64,000 nucleotides of DNA from Halosaccharopolyspora lacisalsi (GTDB lineage Bacteria > Actinomycetota > Actinomycetes > Mycobacteriales > Pseudonocardiaceae): contig NZ_JACGWZ010000008.1 of the NCBI RefSeq assembly GCF_014137975.1, positions 242,057 to 306,056 of the forward strand, written 5' to 3'. Shown here one piece after another: positions 17,302-25,213 of the stretch. The notes beneath the pieces were generated by a model. It did no database searches. It saw nothing but the letters and a program-made list of their open reading frames with translations, and was not told the origin of the DNA. Both the position numbers and the translations under genes were made by a program. Position 1 is the stretch's first letter, and every line of letters starts with the position of its first letter.

Positions 17302-17534
17302 GGCCACCGTGGCGACGCTCCGCGCCTCCGCACCGTCCGGGTCCGACACCGGGAGGGGACGAAACCGTTCGGACGCGAAATATCGGATTTCCTGTCCGGA
17401 CAAAACTGTGCATGACAAATGACCGGAATGGACGCTGAAGACGCTCGGCAATGATTTTTCTATTTCTGCTTCCGGAATCCGGGGAGATGGTGGGCGAGTA
17501 CGCCGGCAACAACACCCTCGAAGAGGTGATCCAC

Positions 17535-17714
17535 ATGTTGTCCGAAGTCGACTCCGTTTCGGAGGCCGTTCGGCCGGAGGAATTGACCACCGAGGTCGAC
17601 GCCCTGCTGGATCCCGGTGAGCCGGACGGCGTGTTCCGCGACTCGCCCCGCTCGGCGGGGGCGGCCCTGCTGCTGGCCTCCCCTCCGACTCCGCGGCCGA
17701 AGCGGCAGGACTGA
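17535..17714 (+). CDS. Small acidic peptide of unknown function (possible leader or precursor)
   Basis: 59 residues starting MLSEVDSVSEAVRPEELTTE, from the ATG at 17535 with GAAGAGG about seven bases upstream; a longer frame from 17451 (87 residues) is possible but has no good ribosome-binding site. The first half is acidic and helical. The end is ALLLASPPTPRPKRQD. It contains no cysteine, so a lanthipeptide is unlikely. It heads a set of closely packed genes (unknown, DUF6895-like, beta-lactamase-like), all of which are broken by frameshifts. A modified-peptide precursor is only a suggestion. Confidence 0.4.
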   Translation: MLSEVDSVSEAVRPEELTTEVDALLDPGEPDGVFRDSPRSAGAALLLASPPTPRPKRQD

Positions 17715-17731
17715 TCGCGCGGGTTCGAGCG

Positions 17732-18408
17732 ATGCGCACCGACGAAACCGCGCGACTGACCGACACGGTCCAGCGACTCGCCACGGTGGTCGACTCCGTC
17801 CTGCGGGGCGGAGCCGACCACGACGGACTGCTGGACGATCTTCCGGAGGCCGAGCACGACACGGTGGTACTGGCCGCGGCCCGCGCGCTGGAAGCGGACC
17901 TGCTGGCACCACGCCTGCTGACCGGGCACACGATCGGCTCGCACGATCTCGCGGTGATTCGCGCCGCGCTGCGGGCCTTCCCGCCCGCAGCCGATTCCTC
18001 TCCCGTCTCGGCGTGGAGCCACTGGCCGGAGCCCTGCGGCTCGCCGAGTCCGGTGTGGGCGCGGAACGGGCCGCGTCGGAACCCGACGCCACCTGGGTCG
18101 ACGGGGAGCCGTGGCCGACGCTGACGTACCGCCTGGCCGCGCTCGCCCATCCGGCGGGCGTCTCGGCGCTGACCGCGGGAGCCACCAGGCGCCCCGAGGA
18201 CGTGGTCAGGGGATTCGTCCGGCCCGTGCGGCGCAGGGACCGGTTGCAGGCCGCCGGTGCCGGTCGCTGGCTGGCCACGATGCCCGACTGGCCGCCCTCG
18301 CTGGGCCTGGACGCGGGGCCGCGGTTCCTGGACCACATGGGTGCCGGCGACGCCCGGGTGGGCCTGCGGGTGAGCGCGGCTCGGCTGCTCAGGAACGAAG
18401 TCGGGTGA
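17732..18408 (+). pseudogene. Unknown gene, interrupted by one frameshift
   Basis: The first part reads MRTDETARLTDTVQRLATVV to about ALRAFPP. The frame then moves by one base between about 17975 and 18005, and the coding potential continues as LGVEPLAGALRLAESGVGAE through to LRVSAARLLRNEVG, whose TGA overlaps the ATG of the next gene (TGATG). Joined, the product is about 225 residues, soluble and Arg/Ala/Leu-rich. I do not recognise the family. The retained stop/start overlap shows the deduced second frame is the ancestral one. The shift looks like loss of a single base. Confidence 0.55.
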
Positions 18409-19342
18409 TGGAGGGGACGGAACGGTCGGAGACCGGGCGGTTGGAGACGTTGACGCTGCGGGCACTGGCCTGGACCGAGGAGCACCTGCCGCGATTCCGG
18501 CTCCCCGACGACATCACCGAACCGGGGAACGACGTCAACCTCACCCTGGAACCGCTGGGGGAACTGGCCAGGATCGGCGTGGCCCTGCACCGCGACAGCG
18601 CCCCGGGAACCGCGACGAAGAGGATCGCCACCGAACTGATCGATCTCTGCTGGCGGGAATTCCACGACGGGGAACTGTTCATGGAATTGCTGGGAGCCGC
18701 GCCCTGCACCACGTATCCGATGGAATTCTACGCACCGTTCACCGAGGTGGGACTCCGGCACCACGTGTTCGAGGACCTCGCCCACCGCATGACGACCACG
18801 CGCAACTGGCCGGTGATCGAGCAGGAGCCCACGCGCGCCCTGGGAGTAGTGAACGCGCAGCAGCGCATCGGTGTCCCGCCGGACCGCGACGTGGAGGCCA
18901 TGACGCGACGGACCTGGCTCGGTGGTCTGCCCGAACCGTGGGCCATCGAGCTCTTCGCCGCCTACGCGCTGACCCACGGCGTGTTCCACCTGACCAACTG
19001 GGGATGGCGCCCCGAGGGGATTCCGGCCGACATCGCCGAGTACCTGGCCCTGTGGCTGCCCGCGTGGATCGACGACTGGATCACGGCACTGCACTGGGAC
19101 CTCGTGGGGGAACTGCTCGTGGTCGATGCCTGCCTGCCCACTCCGTCCCTCGACGAGGACAGCTGGCAGCGCTACGCGGGGCGCAGAGCGACCGGGGCGC
19201 CATGCCCGCCGCGGGCGGGTTGCCGACCGGCGACACCAACGACGTCTTCGACATCGTCTACCACCCCACGCTGGTCGCCGTCTTCGCCTCGGCGATGGCC
19301 ACCTCGCGGGCGCTGACCGGCATGACCCGCACTCCGTCATGA
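18408..19342 (+). pseudogene. DUF6895-like protein, frameshifted near its C-terminus
   Basis: Begins METGERS-like after TGATG and reads well for about 255 residues: LRALAWTEEHLPRFRLPDD, LNLTLEPLGELARIGVAL-like, TYPMEFYAPFTEVGLRHHV, RTWLGGLPEPWAIE and YALTHGVFHLTNWGW. These resemble actinobacterial DUF6895 proteins as I remember them. After SWQRYAGR (about 19160-19200) the frame changes by one base to GAMPAAGGLPTGDTNDVFDI, VYHPTLVAVFASAMATSRAL, ending at a TGA that overlaps the next ATG (ATGA). Total about 310 residues. DUF6895 has no known function. It is the central gene of the decayed operon. Confidence 0.65.
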
Positions 19343-20343
19343 CCGGCGGCGTCACGCTGCCCACCGGCACCCTGTCCGAGCGCGTCCTCGCCGCCGCGGA
19401 GCGCACGACGGCCCCCGACGTCGTCATCGCGTACTCCGAGGACGGCCGGCGCGGCGTCGTCTCCGGCGGCACGGCATCGCGGCCCCCGGAACACGGGTCC
19501 GGATGCGCTACGAGGTGGGTTCCGCGTCCAAGACCTTCGCGGTCCTGCTGCTGGCCGACCTGGTCGAGCGGGGAGTCGTCGACCTCGACGACCACGCAGC
19601 CGCACACCTGCGGCTGCCCGCCCGAAAGCCCCGCGCCACCCTGTTCCGGCTGACCACCCACACCTCCGGCCCACCGCGCCTGCCCCCGGATCTCTACTGG
19701 TGGGCGCTGCCGCGCTGGAACACCAACCCCTACGCCGGCTACTCGCCGGCCGACTGCTCGGTGCCTTCACCCGCAGTCACCCGCGCGGGCGACGCTGGCA
19801 CTACTCCAACTTCGGGATGGCGGTGCTGGGACACGCTCTCGCGCGCGCCACCCGAACCCGCTGCGGCGATCTCCTCGCCGAACACGTGCTGCATCCACTC
19901 GGCCTGCGCAACACCGGCTTGCGGACCGCGGACAGCGACGCGACGGGGCACGGAGCGGACGGCGACACCCCGGCCCCCGCCCTCGACATGGGCGGCTTCG
20001 CCCCGGCGGGGGCCGTCCGCGCCACCCCGGAGGACCTGCTCGGTTACCTGGAGGCCCATCTCGAACCGGCGACGAGCCCGTTGGCGGCGGCGCTGCACCG
20101 AACGCGCACCCGACGATCGGTCCCGACCTCGGCCATCCGCACACCCACGCCCTCACCTGGTTCCGGCACCCCACCGATCGGGGAACCGCCTATTTCCACA
20201 CCGGCTCCACCCTCGGTCAACAGGCCTTCCTCGGACCCAGAGCGGCGACCCGGACCGCGCTGGCCGCCGTGGCCACCCGCAGGTACTGCCACCGGGGCCC
20301 CTTCGTCGCGATCGTCCACGAACTCCTGACCGCCTGTCGGTGA
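19339..20343 (+). pseudogene. Beta-lactamase-like serine hydrolase with three frameshifts
   Basis: ATG at 19339 overlaps the preceding stop. The family is clear when frames are joined: GTRVRMRYEVGSASKTFAVL contains the S-x-x-K nucleophile motif, LTTHTSG follows, then WHYSNFGMAVLGHALA gives the YSN motif, and the end is FHTGSTLGQQAFLGP with HTGS-type KTG-equivalent, FVAIVHELLTACR and TGA at 20341-20343. The frame changes near 19480, 19745 and 20100, each equivalent to loss of one base. As sequenced it cannot make an active enzyme. In intact form it would be a class-C/DD-peptidase-like (PF00144) hydrolase of about 335 residues. Confidence 0.75.
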
Positions 20344-20366
20344 GTCATCCACATACCGTGCACAAT

Positions 20367-20387
20367 TTGTCCACAGCTTGTGGACAA
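20367..20387. promoter_or_regulatory. Inverted pair of consensus DnaA boxes
   Basis: TTGTCCACA (20367-20375) and its exact complement TGTGGACAA (20379-20387) are separated by three bases. Both match the actinobacterial DnaA box perfectly. A weaker TCATCCACA lies at 20345-20353. They are just upstream of the SLC13 permease gene, about 100 bases from its start. Confidence 0.7.
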
Positions 20388-20488
20388 CTCGCTCGGCCGG
20401 GTGACATCCCCGTTCCACGACCGTGAGGTGAATCCGGTTTCATCCGAGGTTCACGGACGACTCAGCCGCAGGACACATCGTCGGGAAC

Positions 20489-22012
20489 ATGAACACCAGC
20501 AGCCCCGGGCGGGTGCTCGTCGAGTACGCCACCCCGTCCCGGCCCGCACCGGCGCGACGGGAGCACCCCCACGCCGGTGGTGGCTGGGCGGTGGGGCTCA
20601 CGCTGGTCGCTCTCGGTGCGCTGGGGTTCGTCGCGGCGGTGTCCTTCGTCCACACCCCGGTCGGCACCGTCACCGAGAGCAGCGGGATCGCCGTGGACTG
20701 GGGCGCGATCGGCACGATGCTCGTGTTCACCGCCGCCGTGGCGGGATGGGTCACCGACAAGCTCGACGACACGTTCGTCGCGCTCACCGCGGCCGCCGCC
20801 CTGGTCGTGCTCGGCACCCTCGATCCGGAGGACCTCTTCACGACGCTGGGCGCCGAGCCGATCTGGCTGCTGGTGGTGGCCTTCGTCCTCGCGGCGGGCG
20901 TCAACCGCACCGGCCTGCCCACGCGACTGGCGATCGCGCTCGCCGCGCGGGCGACGACGGCACGTCAACTGACGCACCTGCTCACCGCCGGGCTGGTGAT
21001 CACGGCCCTGCTGGTGCCCAGCACCAGCGGGCGCGCCGCGCTTGTGCTGCCCGTGTTCACCGCCCTGGCCGGGGCCTTCGCCGAGCACCGACGGCTGGTT
21101 CGCGCACTCGCGCTGCTGTTTCCGAGCGTGGTGCTGCTGTCGGCCATCGCCACCCTCGTCGGGGCGGGGGCGCACCTGGTCACCAGCCAGGTCCTGGCGG
21201 GCACCACCGGAGCGGGCATCGGCTTCGGCCGGTGGCTGCTGCTGGGCCTGCCGCTGGCGGTCGTCAGCTCGCACCTGGCCACCGAGCTCATCCTGCTGGT
21301 GCACACCCGTCGCCGGGACCGCCGCGTCCCGCTGCGGGTCGACGCCGCCGCGCTCCGCGAGCAGGTGGGAGTCGGACACCGGGTCGGGCGGGAGGAACTG
21401 CGTGCCGCCGCTCTGCTCGGCATCGTCATCGCGCTGTGGAGCACCGGGCCGCTGCACGGGTTCCCGCCCGCGCTGGTCGCGCTGGCCGGAGCGCTGCTGA
21501 TCACCTCACCGCGGTTGGGCACCGTCCGGCTCGGTACCGCCGTGTCCGAGGTGCCCTGGGCCCTGCTGCTGTTCATGGCCGCCACCGCCGCCCTCGGAAC
21601 CGCGCTGACCTCCTCCGGAGCGGCGAGCTGGCTGGCGGGGCACGTCCTCGACGTGGGCAGCGGCACGGGGCTGCTGATCCTGGTGATCGTGCTCAGCGTG
21701 GCGGCGCACCTGCTGGTGCAGTCGCGGTCGGCACGCTCGTCGGTGCTCATCCCGCTGGTGATCCCGGCCGCCACCGCGGTCGGGATGAACCCGGCGGCGC
21801 TGGCCTTCGCCTCGACGGCGGGCGCGGGTTTCTGCCACACCCTTCCGTCCTCGGCCAAACCCGTGGCCATGTTCGCCCGGGTCGAGGGCGTGACCACCTA
21901 CGACACCCGTGACCTCGCCGCGCTCGCGGCTCCGCTGGGGCTGCTGACGGCCGCGCTCGTCCTGCTCTGCTCCCTCACTCTCTGGCCGTACCTCGGTCTG
22001 CCGCTGTACTGA
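20489..22012 (+). CDS. SLC13/DASS-like anion permease
   Basis: 507 residues with about 12 hydrophobic segments. The N-terminal 35 residues are cytoplasmic. Features include TDKLDDTFVALTAAAALVVLG, the motif LVPSTSGRAALVLPVFTALA (equivalent to the Ser-Asn/Ser-Thr substrate loop of divalent anion:Na+ symporters), a second copy LVQSRSARSSVLIPLVIPAA, and STAGAGFCHTLPSSAKP. It is the citrate/dicarboxylate-type fold, Na+-coupled in characterised relatives. The start is 20 bases upstream of glycerate kinase, so glycerate or a related hydroxy-acid is a likely substrate (inference from context). Confidence 0.8.
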   Translation: MNTSSPGRVLVEYATPSRPAPARREHPHAGGGWAVGLTLVALGALGFVAAVSFVHTPVGTVTESSGIAVDWGAIGTMLVFTAAVAGWVTDKLDDTFVALTAAAALVVLGTLDPEDLFTTLGAEPIWLLVVAFVLAAGVNRTGLPTRLAIALAARATTARQLTHLLTAGLVITALLVPSTSGRAALVLPVFTALAGAFAEHRRLVRALALLFPSVVLLSAIATLVGAGAHLVTSQVLAGTTGAGIGFGRWLLLGLPLAVVSSHLATELILLVHTRRRDRRVPLRVDAAALREQVGVGHRVGREELRAAALLGIVIALWSTGPLHGFPPALVALAGALLITSPRLGTVRLGTAVSEVPWALLLFMAATAALGTALTSSGAASWLAGHVLDVGSGTGLLILVIVLSVAAHLLVQSRSARSSVLIPLVIPAATAVGMNPAALAFASTAGAGFCHTLPSSAKPVAMFARVEGVTTYDTRDLAALAAPLGLLTAALVLLCSLTLWPYLGLPLY

Positions 22013-22031
22013 GCCCAACGAAAGGATCACC

Positions 22032-23186
22032 ATGCGTTTCGTCGTCGCACCCACCGGATTCAAGGAGTGCCTGCCCGCGGGGGCGGTCGCCGAGGCGATC
22101 ACCACGGGCGTCCACCGCGTGGTGCCCGAAGCCGTGACCACCACGGTGCCGCTGATCGACGGTGGCGAGGGCTCCGCACGGCAGCTGGCCGAGACCACCG
22201 GCGGCGCTCTCGTCCCCGTGGGGGTCACCGGCCCGACCGGAGACCCCGTGCGCGCGCGGTTCGCCCTGCTCGGCGACACCGGGATCCGCACCGCCTTCGT
22301 CGAGATGGCCGCTGCCGCCGGCCTCTCGCTCGTACCGGCGGACGGACGCGATCCCGGCAGCACGACCAGCCACGGCGTCGGGGAGCTGATCACGGCCGCG
22401 CTCGACGCGGGGGTCGAGAAGATCATCATCGGGTGCGGCGACTCCGGCACCTGCGACGGCGGAGCGGGAGCACTGCGTGCGCTGGGGGCGCGAATCCTCG
22501 ACGTGACGGGACGGGAGCTGGTCGGCGGTGGGGCGGAACTCACCCGCGCACGGCGGATCGACACCACGGGAGTCGATCCGAGACTGCGCGAGGTCGAGCT
22601 CGTCGTGGCGGCCAACCCGGCGAACGTGCTGTGCGGCCCGAACGGCGTGGCTCGGCGGTACGGCCCCCAGAAGGGAGCGACTCCGCAGCGCGTCGAGGAG
22701 CTGGCCGCCGCCATGCGGGTGTGGGCCGACCTGCTCCGGGGACACGGCGGCAAGTGGCTGTCCGACGCGTCCGGGGGCGGCGCCTCCGGCGGGCTCGGGG
22801 CGGGACTGGCCGGGATCGCGGGAGCACGGTTGGAGTCGCGGTTCGACGTGCTGCTCGACCGGGCCTGGCTGGACCGGCTGCTGGCCGCGGCCGACCTGGT
22901 CATCACCGCCGAGGGCGCCATCGACGGGACCACCGCGCACGGCAAGGTCCCCGCCGAGGTGGCCCGTCGCGCGAAACGTCACGGCAAACCCGTGATCGCC
23001 CTGGCGGGCGCGATCGGTGCCGGGGCCGAGAGCAGCGACGACACCGGTATCGACGCCTTCGCCGCGATCACGTCCGGCCCGATGGAGCCTGCCGACGCGA
23101 TCAACCGAGCGCCCGAACTCATCGCCGGAGCCACCGCGCGCACCCTGCGAATGCTGCTGCTGGGCCGCACCCTCCGAGCGGCGTGA
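22032..23186 (+). CDS. Glycerate kinase (class I, GarK/GlxK family)
   Basis: 384 residues. Diagnostic motifs are the N-terminal VVAPTGFKECLPAGAVAEAI, VPLIDGGEGSARQL, GSTTSHGVGELITAALDAG, the nucleotide-site IIIGCGDSGTCDGGAGALRALGA (written in parts), ANPANVLCGPNGVARRYGPQKGA and the C-terminal ADLVITAEGAIDGTT with GKVPAEVARRAK. It phosphorylates D-glycerate to 2- or 3-phosphoglycerate, feeding glyoxylate/glycerate carbon into glycolysis. The ATG follows GAAAGGATCACC. It forms an operon with the SLC13 permease. A parS-like palindrome lies downstream. Confidence 0.93.
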   Translation: MRFVVAPTGFKECLPAGAVAEAITTGVHRVVPEAVTTTVPLIDGGEGSARQLAETTGGALVPVGVTGPTGDPVRARFALLGDTGIRTAFVEMAAAAGLSLVPADGRDPGSTTSHGVGELITAALDAGVEKIIIGCGDSGTCDGGAGALRALGARILDVTGRELVGGGAELTRARRIDTTGVDPRLREVELVVAANPANVLCGPNGVARRYGPQKGATPQRVEELAAAMRVWADLLRGHGGKWLSDASGGGASGGLGAGLAGIAGARLESRFDVLLDRAWLDRLLAAADLVITAEGAIDGTTAHGKVPAEVARRAKRHGKPVIALAGAIGAGAESSDDTGIDAFAAITSGPMEPADAINRAPELIAGATARTLRMLLLGRTLRAA

Positions 23187-23218
23187 CAGCGGTTGCCCCG
23201 GCGCCAGTGGGATTTCCC

Positions 23219-23234
23219 GGTTTCGCGCGAAACC
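23219..23234. repeat. parS-like palindrome GGTTTCGCGCGAAACC
   Basis: A perfect 16-base palindrome in the 107-base gap between convergent glycerate kinase and ggt genes. It has the same core as the two copies at 11409-11450. It may serve as a hairpin at the transcript ends or as a degenerate ParB site. Confidence 0.5.
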
Positions 23235-23293
23235 GGGGTTCGATCTCGGCGTCGGGGTCGCGTGCTCCTCCGGTGCAGCACCGGGCGCCACGG

Positions 23294-25096
23294 TCACCGC
23301 CCGGCGGCGTAGCCCTGGGCTCCGCGGGCGTTGGCGGCCGCGCCCAGGAGACCGGCCTCGGGGTCGCGGGAGACGGCCGAGAGTCGACCGAGCGACCAGG
23401 GGCCGGAGTCGGTCACCCGGTGACCGCGCCGGGAGAGCTCCGCGATGCGCTCGGCGCCGAGGCGGGACTCCACCATGAGCCGCCCCGGCTGCCACGTGCG
23501 CGGGTAGAACGAGCCGGGGAAAGCCCCCGAGTGCCAGGCCGGAGCGTCGATCGCGGCCTGCAGGTTCAGTCCACCGTGGACGTGCGCGAGCCAGAAGCAC
23601 AGCTGCCACTGGTCCTGCTGGTCGCCGCCCGGCGTGCCGAAGGCGAGCACCGGCGCACCGCCACGCAGTGCCAGCGACGGGCTCAGGGTGATGCGCGGAC
23701 GCTTCCCCGGCACCAGCGAATTGGGCAACCCCTCATCCAGCCAGAACATCTGCGCGCGACTGCCCAGGCAGAAACCCAGCTCCGGAATCGTGGGAGAGGA
23801 CTGCAACCACCCCCCGGAGGGCGTCGCGCTGACCATGTTGCCCCAACGGTCGACGACGTCGACGTGCACCGTGTCTCCCCGGTTCTCCCCGGTCGGGGAG
23901 ACGGTGGGCTCCCCGATACCGACCCCGCTGGGGTCCTGCGGGCCGTCGGCTCCCCTGCCCTCGGCGACGAAGGAGGGCAGCCGCGCGGTGCGTCCCCCCG
24001 GCGTTCCGGGCCGCAGCTCCAGCGAGGCGTGCTCGCCGATCAGCGCCCGACGGGAGGCCGCGTAGTCGCGGGAGAGCAGGTCGTCGAGCACACCGGGATC
24101 GGCGGAGTCGCCGTAGAACGCCTCGCGATCGGCGAAAGCCAGCTTGCTCGCCTCGGTGGCGGCGTGCACGGTCGCCGCGTCGGGCGCGCCGTCGGTGTAC
24201 CCGAGGTGCTCGCCCTCCAGCAGGCGCAGTTGCTGAAGCAGCGCGGGCCCCTGCGACCAGATGCCGAACTTCGCCAGCGACCAGCCGCCAGGAAGGTCCA
24301 CCGTCACCGGGTCCTCGTAGCTCGCCTCGTACTCGGCCATGTCCTGACCGGTGATCACACCGGCGTGGTCGCGACCGGAGTTGTCCCGCGCCGGATCCCG
24401 CGCGAACTTCTCGACGGCCTCGGCCACGAACCCCTGGGACCAGGCGCGACGGGCGGCGTCGATCCGCTTCTCCCGGTCACCTCCCGCCGCGTCGGCCTCG
24501 GCCAGCAACCGCTCCCAGGTGTCGGCCAGGACGGGGTTGCGAAACAGGCTGCCCGGTTCCGGCGCGGCGCCGTCGCGCAGCCACAACCGCGCCGACGACG
24601 TCCAGTGCCGGGCGAACATCTCCCGCACCATCGCGATCGTGGAACTCACCCGGTCGACCAGCGGGAATCCGTCGCGCGCGTAGCCGATCGCGTAGGTGAG
24701 GACCTCGCGCAGCGATTTCGTGCCGTAGTCGCGCAGCAGCGTCAGCCAGCCGTCCCACGCACCAGGCACGGTGGCGGGCAGCAGTCCGGTCCCCGGCACG
24801 AGGTCGAGGCCGAGTTCGTCGCGGTAGTGCCCGACGGTCGCGCCAGCCGGAACGGGGCCCTGACCGCACAGCGCGCGCGGACGCGACTCCCCCGCGGCGG
24901 CGAACAGCACCGGGACCTCGCCACCGGGACCGTTGAGGTGCGGTTCGACTACCTGGAGCACGAAACCGGCGGTCACCGCCGCGTCGAAGGCGTTGCCGCC
25001 GTCCTCCAGCACGGCCATCCCCGACGCCGAAGCGAGCCAGTGCGTCGAAGCGACCATGCCGTGCGTGCCGGCCAGTTCAGGACGAGTCGTGAACAT
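23294..25096 (-). CDS. ggt: Gamma-glutamyltransferase family protein
   Basis: 600 residues. The Ntn-hydrolase signature is present: VASTHWLASASGMAVLEDGGNAFDAAVTAG at the N-terminus (in parts) and, near residue 408, ENRGDTVHVDVVDRWGNMVS, where the threonine of GDTVH would be the autoprocessing nucleophile. Then come TPSGGWLQSSPTIPELGFCLG and GTPGGDQQDQWQLCFW. No signal peptide is visible, so this is the cytoplasmic actinobacterial type. These enzymes hydrolyse or transfer gamma-glutamyl groups or act as acylases. The substrate is not determinable. It is downstream of the UDP-glucose dehydrogenase gene but separated by a strong palindromic repeat. Confidence 0.9.
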   Translation of the reverse strand: MFTTRPELAGTHGMVASTHWLASASGMAVLEDGGNAFDAAVTAGFVLQVVEPHLNGPGGEVPVLFAAAGESRPRALCGQGPVPAGATVGHYRDELGLDLVPGTGLLPATVPGAWDGWLTLLRDYGTKSLREVLTYAIGYARDGFPLVDRVSSTIAMVREMFARHWTSSARLWLRDGAAPEPGSLFRNPVLADTWERLLAEADAAGGDREKRIDAARRAWSQGFVAEAVEKFARDPARDNSGRDHAGVITGQDMAEYEASYEDPVTVDLPGGWSLAKFGIWSQGPALLQQLRLLEGEHLGYTDGAPDAATVHAATEASKLAFADREAFYGDSADPGVLDDLLSRDYAASRRALIGEHASLELRPGTPGGRTARLPSFVAEGRGADGPQDPSGVGIGEPTVSPTGENRGDTVHVDVVDRWGNMVSATPSGGWLQSSPTIPELGFCLGSRAQMFWLDEGLPNSLVPGKRPRITLSPSLALRGGAPVLAFGTPGGDQQDQWQLCFWLAHVHGGLNLQAAIDAPAWHSGAFPGSFYPRTWQPGRLMVESRLGAERIAELSRRGHRVTDSGPWSLGRLSAVSRDPEAGLLGAAANARGAQGYAAGR

Positions 25097-25147
25097 TCGG
25101 TCACTCTAGAGTGTTCTCCGCCCGCGGGTACATCCCCGTACGCGGCC

Positions 25148-25204
25148 GGTGAACGGACCGTTTTGGCGGTGTGAGTGCCAAAACGGTCCGTTCACCCTTT
25201 GGGA
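25148..25204. repeat. 57-bp palindromic repeat, copy 1
   Basis: Twenty-base perfect inverted arms (25148-25167 and 25177-25196, starting GGTGAACGGACC) flank a nine-base loop and are followed by CTTTGGGA. The whole 57-base unit recurs in inverted orientation at 45697-45753 with only two differences. It lies ten bases after the stop of the UDP-glucose dehydrogenase gene (minus strand), so it can act as a terminator. It could also be a REP- or MITE-like element. Confidence 0.8.
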
Positions 25205-25213
25205 AGGTCTCGG

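Noticed and set aside
16525..19661. Long minus-strand open frames across the broken operon
   Set aside because: They are Arg/Pro/Gly-rich shadows; the plus-strand frames carry recognisable motifs and conserved stop-start overlaps.
22067..25174. Open frame of 1035 codons on the plus strand
   Set aside because: It is an out-of-frame read of glycerate kinase and then antisense to ggt. No family features.
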